From: Thermofilum sp.
GTDB lineage: Archaea > Thermoproteota > Thermoprotei > Thermofilales > Thermofilaceae
Assembly (NCBI GenBank): GCA_020832965.1
Contig: JAJHRM010000002.1
Coordinates: 35,222 to 99,221 of the forward strand
Direction of reading: 5' to 3'
DNA length: 64,000 nt
Under the pieces are notes generated by a model. The model was given only the letters and a program-made list of their open reading frames with translations, ran no database searches and was not told the DNA's origin. The translations under genes and the position numbers were made by a program. Shown piece by piece: positions 1 to 7,773 of the stretch (the stretch's first letter is position 1; every line of letters starts with the position of its first letter).

Positions 1-1
1 A

Positions 2-61
2 GAGTTAGAGCTAAAAATGATGAAAGCAGGCTTGGAGGTTCTGAGAAGGCTACAGCTATGA
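2..61 (+). CDS. C-terminal end of an unidentified protein (5' truncated)
   Basis: The first 60 bases form an open frame of 19 codons that closes with TGA at 59-61. The stop overlaps the ATG of the next gene in the ATGA arrangement that recurs in this window, which supports a translated upstream partner in the same operon. The visible tail is charged and leucine-rich and contains no recognisable motif. The product cannot be named from so short a piece. Confidence 0.5.
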   Translation, partial: ELELKMMKAGLEVLRRLQL

Positions 62-666
62 AGACAAGAGGCTCGAGAGCCGAGCACTCCTGGGATACTC
101 ACCGCTTAAAAGCTCTACAACAGTTTCAGTCCCACCTCTCAAGTGGACGGGTTGACCCGGACATAGTCGATTTTCTCAAAAACATAAATTCGACGAGCAA
201 CTGCTATACAACATCTAGCTGTAGCGGCAGAATACAGTTATCAGCAGGGCAACACCCGGGGGCCAAAGGAGAGTTACTCGTGTTAGCAAAGTGGCATAGG
301 CCCATAACCATCGAAGAACTAAGCTTCGTGCTTGCTAATTGTGACTACCCCTCCTTATGGTTCTCTGTCCATCCACCCATTTTTCACATTGTAGCAAGGA
401 ACCTGAGAGTCGCCCACTGGTTACTGATTACAGCCAGGAACACGGGTTTCAAGCATAGCGGCATTCAGGGCGTAGGAAGGAGAATAATCGTGGAGATAAT
501 GTCGATGGAGAGGCTAGAAGTCCCGCTCAGATACGATGGAGACATGGTCATCAAGCCCGAACAACTCCCAGCACTAGTAAACATTGCAAATTACATGCTT
601 AAAAAAGGCAAGGATAGACTTAGGCTTCTCGAAAAAGAACTACTTAAAGTTTGCATGTCATCCTAG
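58..666 (+). CDS. taw3: tRNA wybutosine-synthesis methyltransferase Taw3 (TYW3 family)
   Basis: This 202-residue protein has the length and signature of the TYW3/Taw3 family. The hallmark SSCSGRI lies near residues 53-59, followed by a conserved WxSVxPPxFHI-type stretch near residue 100. Family members methylate N4 of the demethylwyosine intermediate at G37 of tRNA-Phe using S-adenosylmethionine, a late step of wyosine-derivative synthesis in the cytosol. The ATG overlaps the stop of the truncated upstream gene, so it probably sits second or later in an operon. Family assignment is strong from the motif; the exact order of its step relative to other Taw enzymes is family knowledge. Confidence 0.88.
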   Translation: MKTRGSRAEHSWDTHRLKALQQFQSHLSSGRVDPDIVDFLKNINSTSNCYTTSSCSGRIQLSAGQHPGAKGELLVLAKWHRPITIEELSFVLANCDYPSLWFSVHPPIFHIVARNLRVAHWLLITARNTGFKHSGIQGVGRRIIVEIMSMERLEVPLRYDGDMVIKPEQLPALVNIANYMLKKGKDRLRLLEKELLKVCMSS

Positions 667-770
667 ACACTTAACGAAAAATTCCATTGGCAACACATGT
701 AAATAGGTACGGCCCTAGCCCTGTAGACAGCTAATCAGCATGCGCAAACTGAAGTGTGGATGCGCACGAA

Positions 771-1160
771 CTAGAGTTTGTGGCAAGGAACAAATTTGCA
801 CGTAACGGAATAGTTCTCAGCCTCCTTCTCTAGCGATAAAATGTCCCCGGACTCCCCCCTCACGAAAAGTACTTCAAGGCAACAGTCATCGCTTGTATGG
901 TAATGGCTTCTGCCAATAATAAGCAACCTGTACCTCTCGAAAACGCCGCTCATAGCCTCTCGCTGCCCTTGAGTATAGCTTATAATCATCACCCCCTCGC
1001 ATTTGTGAGGCTTGGCGTAGTGGAACTTCTCCAAAAGAAAGAGTTTAGTTGCCGTGTTCACTATATGGGAGCGATCAGTGTGTAAAGCGTTACAAATACA
1101 TGTTAATTCCTCATAGACTTCCTTATCTACCGATACCCCAAACCTCTTTTTCCTTGTCAT
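771..1160 (-). CDS. NikR-like ribbon-helix-helix metal-responsive repressor
   Basis: The 129-residue protein starts with a CopG-type ribbon-helix-helix (about residues 5-45) and continues into the ACT-like metal-binding domain of NikR. His86, His88 and Cys94 (pattern HxHx5C followed by LE) match the three square-planar Ni ligands of E. coli NikR (His87, His89, Cys95). By eye the fourth ligand, His76 of the partner subunit, is not a histidine here (Glu75/Arg76), so metal specificity may have changed. Its start overlaps the stop of the permease gene by four bases. It is therefore the last gene of the ABC operon and probably its autoregulator. Family confident; metal identity uncertain. Confidence 0.8.
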   Translation of the reverse strand: MTRKKRFGVSVDKEVYEELTCICNALHTDRSHIVNTATKLFLLEKFHYAKPHKCEGVMIISYTQGQREAMSGVFERYRLLIIGRSHYHTSDDCCLEVLFVRGESGDILSLEKEAENYSVTCKFVPCHKL

Positions 1161-1966
1161 CCCCGCCCCCCTCTTAGTAGTAGGACGGAATATATCCCAA
1201 TGAGTATGAAGCCGAATACCGCTGAAGGAGCTAGATTCACTAAAATAGACAAGGCAAGTGCAAGAAGTCCGGCAAGCATGGAGATAACAACACTGTAGAG
1301 CATAAACGTCCTGGCATCCCTAGCAATAGTTGAAGCGATAACGGCAGGCATGAGAAAAACCACGTGTTCAAGGACAAACCCGACCACCTTTAGCAGAGTT
1401 ACAGATGCAACCGTCAAGGTTAAGACAACTAAGTAGTCATGGAACTTTACGTTTAACCCCAGTACTTGCGCCAAGTCCCTGTCCTGCCCTATGACTATCT
1501 CCTTCATGTACATGGGTATAACCAACGCGAGGATAAATAAGCTTACCCCCAGAGTGAGAAATGCATCGCCCCAGGAGACCAGCAATGGGTCTCCCAGTAT
1601 GTAGGACCAGAGGCCAGCCTGTGCGGGGAAATTTGTCAAAATGTAGTACATTGAGGTGACACTCGCCGAAACTGAGAAACCTACGAAGACAGAGGTTGCA
1701 CTATCCTCGCTAACACCCCTGTGTATGAGGATGACAAGCAGCAAAGACACAACAATGCTTACAGGTATAGCCCAGAGAAACGGATGCGTGCCAGTCACGA
1801 ACCCCAACAAGTAGCCGACTGAAACAGCAAGGAGGGATGAATGGGGGAGGGTGGAGGCAAAGAAGTTTAACTTCCTTGCATAAATTATTGGACTCAAAAC
1901 ACTAAACGATATCGAGCTTCCAAGAATAACAATCAACCACCTAGGATCAATATACACCCGAACCAC
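1157..1966 (-). CDS. ABC-3 family metal transporter permease (ZnuB/TroC-like)
   Basis: This 269-residue, very hydrophobic protein has about eight or nine predicted membrane spans and the layout of ABC-3 permeases for Zn(II) or Mn(II). It begins two bases after the ATPase gene ends and overlaps the NikR-like gene at its 3' end, so the three are one transcription unit. The pore would pass metal delivered by the binding protein encoded divergently at 2839. The sequence cannot tell Zn from Mn. A periplasm-like outer surface site of substrate capture is inferred from the family. Confidence 0.85.
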   Translation of the reverse strand: MVRVYIDPRWLIVILGSSISFSVLSPIIYARKLNFFASTLPHSSLLAVSVGYLLGFVTGTHPFLWAIPVSIVVSLLLVILIHRGVSEDSATSVFVGFSVSASVTSMYYILTNFPAQAGLWSYILGDPLLVSWGDAFLTLGVSLFILALVIPMYMKEIVIGQDRDLAQVLGLNVKFHDYLVVLTLTVASVTLLKVVGFVLEHVVFLMPAVIASTIARDARTFMLYSVVISMLAGLLALALSILVNLAPSAVFGFILIGIYSVLLLRGGRG

Positions 1967-1968
1967 CC

Positions 1969-2727
1969 TCAGCTAATAACATGTAGGCATTTCTCAATCA
2001 TAAGTACGCTTGTCCCGTAAGCCTTCCTCAGGAGCTCCAGTGTAAATGCTTCGCTGGGAGAACCATAACCCTTAACACCCCTGTTAAAAACAATAATCAA
2101 CTTACTAGCATTAATCGTTAACACCGGATCATGAGTAGTTACCAAGACAAGCTTTCCCCTAGAGATCCCCCTCAAAAACTCCAATATGTACTCCCTCCCT
2201 TTAGGATCAATACCCGAAAACGGCTCATCCAACAGCAGTATGCTTGACCCCGCCGCTAATGCCCTCGCTATAAGCACCCTCTGCAGCTGCCCTCCACTCA
2301 GCTCACTAAGCTTCTTACCGTAAAAATCTTCAGCGCCAACAATCCTAGCAAGCTCCGCTACCATCTCCTTGCACTTCCTCCCAGAGCATTGCCTCTTGCT
2401 CCTCAAAACAAACTCAATGATTTCACCACCAGTAACTGGGAGATCCCTTCGAACAGAGGTTAACTGTGGTACAAGGATTGCGTGCCTTCCAGCTTTAATC
2501 GGGTTCCCCGTTACATCCTCTCCGTTGAGTAGGACCCTTCCCGACTGTGGTCTCAAAAGACCTAGCATGACTTTGAAAAGAGTCGTTTTCCCAGAGCCAT
2601 TTGGTCCAAGAATTGTTACTAGTCCTGGTCCGTAAATTTCTATGCTCTCGTCCAGTAGGATGCTCTCCCCATTCTCGTACCGAAACGATACATTGTCAAG
2701 TATCACAGAGGGATTGTGCACATTCAT
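1969..2727 (-). CDS. ABC transporter ATP-binding protein for metal uptake (ZnuC-like)
   Basis: The 252-residue ATPase shows Walker A GPNGSGKT (41-48), the signature LSGGQ (143-147), Walker B ILLLDEP (163-169) and the switch histidine in TTHD (about 199). It is the first gene of a minus-strand operon with an ABC-3 permease and a NikR-like regulator. A divergently transcribed binding-protein gene completes the importer. An AT-rich box near 2766 gives a transcription start close to 2740, and two GTGCAC elements flank that start. These suggest repression by the operon's own metal sensor. The ATPase call is certain; Zn versus Mn is not. Confidence 0.9.
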   Translation of the reverse strand: MNVHNPSVILDNVSFRYENGESILLDESIEIYGPGLVTILGPNGSGKTTLFKVMLGLLRPQSGRVLLNGEDVTGNPIKAGRHAILVPQLTSVRRDLPVTGGEIIEFVLRSKRQCSGRKCKEMVAELARIVGAEDFYGKKLSELSGGQLQRVLIARALAAGSSILLLDEPFSGIDPKGREYILEFLRGISRGKLVLVTTHDPVLTINASKLIIVFNRGVKGYGSPSEAFTLELLRKAYGTSVLMIEKCLHVIS

Positions 2728-2870
2728 GCTGCATCATACAATGATTTTGTGCACGCGAAAATTTAAACCTTTCTAATAGGGAAGGTGAGAATGAAAACGC
2801 ATTAAACTTATATACCAGATATTCTTATGTGTGCACATATGAGCGTAGATATTGTTCAAATTATGCACAA
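2714..2870. promoter_or_regulatory. Divergent control region with four GTGCAC-type boxes in two pairs
   Basis: The elements are TTGTGCAC at 2714-2721 and 2747-2754 on the znuC side, and TGTGCACA at 2830-2837 and ATGCACAA at 2863-2870 on the binding-protein side. Within each pair the palindrome centres are 32-33 bases apart, about three DNA turns. Each pair overlaps the expected start of one divergent transcript. The neighbouring NikR-like protein is the obvious candidate binder. This is a pattern seen by eye; binding is inferred. Confidence 0.55.
2808..2816 (+). promoter_or_regulatory. TATA box of the metal-binding-protein gene
   Basis: CTTATATAC lies 27 bases (centre to A) before the ATG at 2839. 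That spacing fits a leaderless transcript beginning at or next to this ATG and argues against the upstream in-frame ATG at 2827. Confidence 0.55.
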
Positions 2871-3756
2871 ACGAACGAGTCTCCTGCTTGTCATAGCGTC
2901 CCTCACTATTCTCATTGTTGCCTTAGCCTATGTTTCCACTCGTAGCCCTGCCCCAACGGGCCGTAAAGGCTTGAGAATCGCAGTAACATTTTATGCGTTA
3001 AAGCCGGACGTTGATCTCTTGCTGTGCACAGGCGATGAAGTTTTCTCAGTTACACCCTCTGGCATTGATCCCCATGAGTACCAGCTCACTCCTGCAGATG
3101 TAGCTAAACTCAGGGATGCCGACTTGATCATTTCAACCGCGCATGCACCTTTTGAGCTGAATATAGCAGAACTGGTGAAAAGTGGGGAGCTCAGGGCAAA
3201 GTTACTGGAAATACCGAGTATTGAGGGTTTAAGGATTCTTAAAAACCCGGAAACTGGAAATCCCAACTACCACTGGCCAATCTACGATCCCCAGAACTAC
3301 ATGACATACGTAGGGGCTCTTGCCCAGCTACTGAGCACACTTAGACCAGAGTGCAGGGATGCCTACCTCTCCAAAGCCGCCACGCAAATCAGCAATTTAT
3401 CTTCAATTGTTAAGAATGCACCAAGACTGAATGCCACTGCCATAGGCGCTACACCCGAAGTTCAGTATGCTGTCAACTGGCTGGGGATCAACGTGTCTTT
3501 CCTACTAATAAAAGAGCACGATCTCCCTGCAACACCGAAGGACATAGCTCAGGCCAGCGTCCTGTTAAGCAGAAGGGAAGTTTCGCTGATAGTCGCACCC
3601 GAGGACATCCTCGACACCAGCATAGGTGTAAAGCTCAAGGAGCTATCATCAACGTACAACGTCCCATTGCTTGTTGTGCCCAGTCCAACGAATCCGAAAA
3701 GCACCTATGACAAGATAGTGATGGTTGCTGAAAGTGTGCGCGCTCTGCATAGATAG
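2839..3756 (+). CDS. Zn/Mn ABC transporter substrate-binding protein (TroA/ZnuA cluster A-I)
   Basis: The protein of about 305 residues has an N-terminal hydrophobic segment (signal or membrane anchor), then the cluster A-I fold. It carries the first metal-ligand motif SGIDPHEY, a second histidine in NYHWPIYDP, and a C-terminal acidic region VAPEDILDT where the last ligand normally lies. The usual third-ligand histidine position reads GATPEVQY and lacks it. I chose ATG 2839 because of the TATA spacing; ATG 2827 and ATG 2863 (just before the hydrophobic core) are alternatives. It is transcribed divergently from its ATPase and permease and shares the GTGCAC-box control region. Confidence 0.82.
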   Translation: MSVDIVQIMHKRTSLLLVIASLTILIVALAYVSTRSPAPTGRKGLRIAVTFYALKPDVDLLLCTGDEVFSVTPSGIDPHEYQLTPADVAKLRDADLIISTAHAPFELNIAELVKSGELRAKLLEIPSIEGLRILKNPETGNPNYHWPIYDPQNYMTYVGALAQLLSTLRPECRDAYLSKAATQISNLSSIVKNAPRLNATAIGATPEVQYAVNWLGINVSFLLIKEHDLPATPKDIAQASVLLSRREVSLIVAPEDILDTSIGVKLKELSSTYNVPLLVVPSPTNPKSTYDKIVMVAESVRALHR

Positions 3757-3825
3757 AAATGGCCTGCGCTTACAGGTGATCGAACCTTGCTGCTGAGCTG
3801 CGCATGCGCACAGCATGTGCCATTT
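3757..3825 (+). terminator. Hairpin directly after the binding-protein stop codon
   Basis: Arms AAATGGC (3757-3763) and GCCATTT (3819-3825) enclose a second, inner palindrome around GCGCATGCGC. The structure begins at the base after the stop codon. No strong T-tract follows. It may be a transcript-end or RNA-stability structure, or another regulator site, since it repeats GCA/TGC-rich palindromic sequence. Confidence 0.35.
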
Positions 3826-3872
3826 AATCATCACCGCTAGGATTGATTATTGCAGGGTAAATAGCCTCTATG

Positions 3873-4009
3873 GCGCGCTACCCGTTACCCCGCCTTGTCG
3901 CGGTTATGGTTTTAGAGGTTTTACTCTTGATGGGGTTACCAGGAACCAGGAAGCTGAGTACCCTGATTTGCCTCGCAGCGCCTCGATTCCCAGTGCCCTT
4001 AGCGCGCGC
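3873..4009 (-). repeat. Dispersed GCGCGC-bounded repeat, copy A
   Basis: This 137-base block starts with GCGCGCTA and ends with TAGCGCGC, a short inverted terminal repeat. Read on the minus strand it shares with copy B (5963-6136) the stretches CTCAGCTTCCT, TCAAGAGT and GCGGGGTAACGGGT in the same order. Its minus-strand frame ends FLVTPSRVKPLKP, close to the tail FLATPSRVKPVTLH of copy B. A tandem seven-base duplication (TTCCTGG) breaks the frame upstream. It is a relic, not an active gene. Confidence 0.65.
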
Positions 4010-4135
4010 TTTCGCTAGTAAATCTTTACCCCGGTATCAATTTGGTGTCTTAGGACTTCTCAGTTATCAAGATTTTAGGGTGCTCTTCTGATTTTAAGAG
4101 TGAAGAGATAAATAGGCGTAAGTAGTAGATTGTTT

Positions 4136-4636
4136 GTGCCTTTTACACTTTTCCATTTGGGCCCCTCTCTTGCTCTTGGCCTGCCTTTACGGAGGAAGCT
4201 ACACTTACCAACGTTTCTCGTTGCAAGTGTTGCAGTCGATGTTGAGCCTTTCCTGGTTTTCCTGTTTGGGCTGGATTATCCTCTTCATGGCTATCTGCAT
4301 ACGTTTCTCTTGGCTTTGCCCTACGGAGTCATGATTGGCTACATTATGTTTCTGTTTGAGAGATATTTAGGGGACCTATGGCACGCGGTTTTGCTTGAGG
4401 AAGGCTTCTCGTCTAAGAGTCCCTTTATTGTTGGTGGGGTATTTGGAACTATTTCACATGTCTTACTGGATGCTCCTCTCTATAGTGACATTAGACCATT
4501 CTACCCGCTGGGAGTCAACCCGATCTATGACCCATCGGTTACTGAAGCTATCTATGCATTTTGTGCCGTAAGTTTTCTTATGGGGATAGTAGAGCATTTC
4601 TTGATTTTGGCTCGTGGCGCAAAAGGAGTTAAGTGA
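4136..4636 (+). CDS. Membrane-bound YdjM/DUF457-type predicted metal-dependent hydrolase
   Basis: The protein of about 166 residues opens with MPFTLFHLGPSLALG and contains DVEP, LHTFL and ISHVLLDAPLYSDIRPFYP. This set of spaced His/Asp motifs between membrane spans is typical of the DUF457/YdjM family. Four or five hydrophobic helices are visible. I chose GTG 4136 because a TATA-like GATAAATAG at 4107-4115 lies about 25 bases upstream and the resulting N-terminus matches the family; TTG 4130 is the longer alternative. Substrate and role are unknown in the family. The gene stands alone between two repeat-rich gaps. Confidence 0.65.
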   Translation: MPFTLFHLGPSLALGLPLRRKLHLPTFLVASVAVDVEPFLVFLFGLDYPLHGYLHTFLLALPYGVMIGYIMFLFERYLGDLWHAVLLEEGFSSKSPFIVGGVFGTISHVLLDAPLYSDIRPFYPLGVNPIYDPSVTEAIYAFCAVSFLMGIVEHFLILARGAKGVK

Positions 4637-5007
4637 AGTGGTTATTGGCGAAATTGTATTGAGCGCGCTGGTCCTTGATGAAGCTTAAATGGATTAAAAT
4701 GGGGAAAGTAAAGCTGGGATTCTTTTTGTGGGCATATATTTATTAGTTTTTCTATGGAACGTAGAGACTCTATTCTATGATTGCCGGCACGTGGAGACTT
4801 TCTGGAAAACTAACCTTTATTAACTCTTTCTCTTCCTCTCAGATATTGGGGATGAAGACCGCTGGAACTGCTTATTTATGCTGAGGGCTATGGGACATCG
4901 GACCCGCCGACCAAGCGCATGTTTTTAAGGCTTGAAATCGTAAGGGGGACGTGGCTGAAGCGCGCGCTGGCTAAAACCTTATTTAGTTGCTGATTATTCT
5001 CGGATTT
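4637..5007. other. 371-base gap; GCGCGC blocks and the speE promoter
   Basis: No convincing gene is visible in either strand. GCGCGCTGG occurs in direct orientation near 4666 and 4964. The speE TATA-like element CTTATTTAG lies at 4978-4986, about 26 bases before ATG 5008. An AT-rich element around 4731-4742 could be a second promoter, but nothing recognisable follows it. Confidence 0.4.
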
Positions 5008-5952
5008 ATGGGCTTGGAGGAAGAGCTCCTAAAGGCTGTGAGCGCGCGCCAGGGTTATGGGGTATTGTGGTACACTGAGTGGCTTAGCTCTCAAGAGGCA
5101 CATATTCACGCATTAAGGAGGATAATCTACGACGGCTACACGAAGCATCAAAGAGTAACTTTGGCTGAAACAGGCTCATTTGGATTAACGCTATTCCTGG
5201 ACGGCTACGCGCAGAGCTCCGAGTACGACGAATTCGTTTACCACGAGGCACTGGTCCACCCGGCAATGCTCACCCATCCGCGTCCCGAGAAAGTCCTGGT
5301 AATTGGAGGAGGCGAGGGAGCTACTCTGCGGGAGGTGCTGAAGCATCCATCGGTCAAGGAAGCCACAATGGTCGACATAGACGGAGAACTGCTAGAGATT
5401 GTCAAAAGGTACATGGTTAGGTGGCATCAAAACAGCTTTGAAGATCCACGAGCTCGGCTCGTGGTGGGAGACGGCAAGAAGTTCCTTGAAGAAACACAAG
5501 ACACGTACGATGTTATCATACTCGACCTAACCGACCCAATTGGGGGCACTCCTGGCGTTCAGCTATACACGAAAGAATTTTACGAACTGGTTTACAGCAA
5601 GCTTACCGATCAAGGGGTAATGGTTACCCAGGCCACTTCGACAAGATACAACATAGACGCTTTTTCGATAATCTGCAACACTGTGGCAGCGGTATTCCCA
5701 GTTGTAAGGCCGTACAAGGTCCCTGTTTCAACCTTCTTCAGCGAGTGGGGGTTCGCCCTTGGATCAAAGCTCAGGGACCCCCTATCAATCCCTCAACAGG
5801 AACTAAGTGAAAGGCTCAGCATGTTAGAGCTAAAATTCCTAGACGAGCAAAACTACTACCACATTTTCCATTTCCCCAAATTCTTGAGAGAAAAAATGCA
5901 GCAATACCGGGGGATCTCAACAAATAAAAGCCCGCTTCAAATCAAACTTTAA
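5008..5952 (+). CDS. speE: Polyamine aminopropyltransferase (spermidine synthase family)
   Basis: The enzyme transfers aminopropyl from decarboxylated S-adenosylmethionine to a polyamine. The core begins at LWYTEWLS; the nucleotide motif VIGGGEGATLREV lies near residues 98-110, the acidic VDID near 125 and the catalytic-loop region LDLTDP near 170. ATG 5008 sits 26 bases after a TATA-like box, so transcription is probably leaderless. That start adds about 19 residues before the canonical beginning. The DNA of this extension carries the GCGCGCGCCAGGGTTATGGG segment, which resembles the end of the local dispersed repeat. TTG 5065 would give a canonical N-terminus. Exact product (spermidine or a longer or branched polyamine) is not decidable. 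Confidence 0.88.
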   Translation: MGLEEELLKAVSARQGYGVLWYTEWLSSQEAHIHALRRIIYDGYTKHQRVTLAETGSFGLTLFLDGYAQSSEYDEFVYHEALVHPAMLTHPRPEKVLVIGGGEGATLREVLKHPSVKEATMVDIDGELLEIVKRYMVRWHQNSFEDPRARLVVGDGKKFLEETQDTYDVIILDLTDPIGGTPGVQLYTKEFYELVYSKLTDQGVMVTQATSTRYNIDAFSIICNTVAAVFPVVRPYKVPVSTFFSEWGFALGSKLRDPLSIPQQELSERLSMLELKFLDEQNYYHIFHFPKFLREKMQQYRGISTNKSPLQIKL

Positions 5953-5962
5953 AGGGTCTTAA

Positions 5963-6136
5963 CGCGCGGCTTCAGGGAAGCGCCCGGACCTGCGCATATT
6001 GCGGCTGGGCGTGGAGTCTGGGTCGGGCACCCCGAAATGGGAGGGAGCGCGCATAAGAGTGCTCAGCTTCCTAGCGACACCCTCAAGAGTGAAGCCCGTA
6101 ACCCTGCACTAATGGCGGGGTAACGGGTGGCGCGCT
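5963..6136 (+). repeat. Dispersed GCGCGC-bounded repeat, copy B (most complete)
   Basis: This intergenic block begins at CGCGCGGC and ends at GGCGCGC. Its first half shares GCGGCTGGGCGTGGAGTCTG (6001-6020) exactly with copy E (49646-49665, opposite strand). Its second half shares AGCTTCCTAGCGACACCC (6065-6082) and TAACCCTGCACTA (6099-6111) exactly with copy D at 20 kb. An open frame of 49 codons runs from 5963 to the TAA at 6110-6112, ending FLATPSRVKPVTLH. It lacks a start codon, so it reads as the tail of a lost gene. Confidence 0.75.
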
Positions 6137-6145
6137 AAAGGGTCT

Positions 6146-7657
6146 TCACGTGTCGTACCTCATCCTCGACACTATACGCCAAGCATTTACTCTTACTTCC
6201 TGAGCCCTGTCCTCTCTGTCCAGCTTAAAACTCTCCTCTCGCATGGCAAGCTTCGGGGCAACTTTTGGGCGCGGATCCTCGTTTTGTATGTTCTCGTAGA
6301 GGCTGGGGTCGTCGAGAAGCCTCGTTGTGTGGGAGGCATCAATGAACCTCTGATCCTCTAAGACTCTTAAGGCGAGGTACTTGTTGTGCCTAACTCCAGA
6401 GATTTTAAGCTCCTGGAGCCCCCTCTTCAGCCTTGCTATTGCCTGGATACGCGTGCTCCCATAAGAAACAACTTTCATCAACAGTGGATCGTAAAACGGA
6501 GGCACCTCGTAGCCCTCATACACGCCGCTATCGACACGTATCCACGGACCCCCAGGCAGCTGTAGAAATACGATTTTCCCCGGGGAAGGCATAAAGTTAG
6601 CAGTAGGGTCTTCCGCGTACACGCGTGCCTCTATGGAGTGCCCCTTCAAGACTACTTCTTCCTGCTTAAACTGTAGCGCCTCGCCAGTCGCGATCCTGAG
6701 TTGCAGCTCAACTATGTCCATGCCTGTGACAAGCTCTGTCACTGGGTGCTCTACTTGAATACGTGGATTTACCTCTAAGAGGAAGAAGTTCCTACCTTGA
6801 GTATCAAATAAAAACTCAAAGGTGCCAGCACTCGTGTAATTAACAGCTTTAGCGGCCTCTAGCGCCATCCTTAGGACCCTATTTCTCTCCTCCTGCGAGA
6901 TGGAAGGAGAAGGAGCCTCCTCTACCACCTTCTGGTACTTTCTCTGCACACTGCATTCTCTCTCGTACAAGTGGAGAATATTTCCCCTCTTGTCGCCAAT
7001 AATTTGTACTTCTATGTGCTTCGCTTTAGGATAATACTTCTCAATATACAATTCATGCCTGCCGAAAGAAGCCTTAACAAGCTCTCTCGACATTCTAATG
7101 TACTCATCAATTTCCTTAGCTGAATTCGCTATGAACATTCCGATCCCCCCTCCACCGCCAGCAGGCTTCACGACAACTGGGAAGCCGATCTCCTCGGCGA
7201 CGCTTGCAGCATCCCTCTCGTCCACCGCCTCAAGAGTTCCCGGAACAACCTGCATTCCCCTTTGAGAGAAAAACTTGCGAGCTCCCAGCTTGTCTCCAAC
7301 TAGACTTATTGTTTGAGGCTCAGGACCCACCCAAATAAAACCCTCCTCAATCACCCTCTCAGCGAAGAACGCATTTTGAGAGAGGAAGCCGTAACCAGGG
7401 TGTATAGCCTCAGCCCCTGCTTTGCGGGCAGCCGCTATGATTCTCTCAACATCCAGATAGCTCTTCAGAGGCTCTGAGGGGCCGATGTAGTAGCTTTCAT
7501 CCGCAAGCATCACGTGAAGAGCCTCACGGTCAGCTTCGCTATAGACAGCGACCGTCCTAACGTTGAGGTCCCTACACGTCCTGAAAATTCTAACAGCAAT
7601 TTCCCCACGATTAGCAACGAGAACCTTACCCACATCGCTAAGGCTTGACGGGCGCAT
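6146..7657 (-). CDS. accC: Biotin carboxylase subunit of an acyl-CoA or pyruvate carboxylase
   Basis: The protein of about 503 residues has the N-terminal fold starting VLVANRGEIAVRIFR, the ATP-grasp glycine loop PAGGGGGIGM, and the ligand region LLEVNPRIQVEHPVTE with its catalytic arginine and glutamate. Length and order match biotin carboxylase subunits. It would carboxylate biotin on a carrier protein with ATP and bicarbonate. No carrier or carboxyltransferase gene is adjacent, so the complex (acetyl/propionyl-CoA or pyruvate carboxylase) cannot be decided. The ATG at 7657 is about 29 bases downstream of a TATA-like stretch at 7679-7693; an ATG six bases upstream is the alternative. Confidence 0.88.
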   Translation of the reverse strand: MRPSSLSDVGKVLVANRGEIAVRIFRTCRDLNVRTVAVYSEADREALHVMLADESYYIGPSEPLKSYLDVERIIAAARKAGAEAIHPGYGFLSQNAFFAERVIEEGFIWVGPEPQTISLVGDKLGARKFFSQRGMQVVPGTLEAVDERDAASVAEEIGFPVVVKPAGGGGGIGMFIANSAKEIDEYIRMSRELVKASFGRHELYIEKYYPKAKHIEVQIIGDKRGNILHLYERECSVQRKYQKVVEEAPSPSISQEERNRVLRMALEAAKAVNYTSAGTFEFLFDTQGRNFFLLEVNPRIQVEHPVTELVTGMDIVELQLRIATGEALQFKQEEVVLKGHSIEARVYAEDPTANFMPSPGKIVFLQLPGGPWIRVDSGVYEGYEVPPFYDPLLMKVVSYGSTRIQAIARLKRGLQELKISGVRHNKYLALRVLEDQRFIDASHTTRLLDDPSLYENIQNEDPRPKVAPKLAMREESFKLDREDRAQEVRVNAWRIVSRMRYDT

Positions 7658-7773
7658 ACCCAAGGACTCCGGGGGAGAGTTAAATCTTTAACGCGCACCC
7701 GAGGAGCTTGAATAGATCGCTATGCACGCTGGCGCGCGCTAATGACTGGCGCGTAAGCACCAAATCTTTGACA

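Noticed and set aside
17..44. ATGATGA and CTGA close together
   Set aside because: Too close for a guide RNA and inside the C-terminal coding end of the first gene.
3799..3816. GC-rich palindrome GCTGCGCATGCGCACAGC as a NikR-type operator
   Set aside because: It lies downstream of the transporter gene, inside the 3' hairpin, with no promoter beside it.
3815..4091. Overlapping plus-strand open frames
   Set aside because: They run antisense through repeat copy A, and have low-complexity composition and no start signals.
4850..4895. Possible C/D box RNA (GGGATGAAG ... CTGA)
   Set aside because: C box deviates at an essential base and there is no C' box or second guide.
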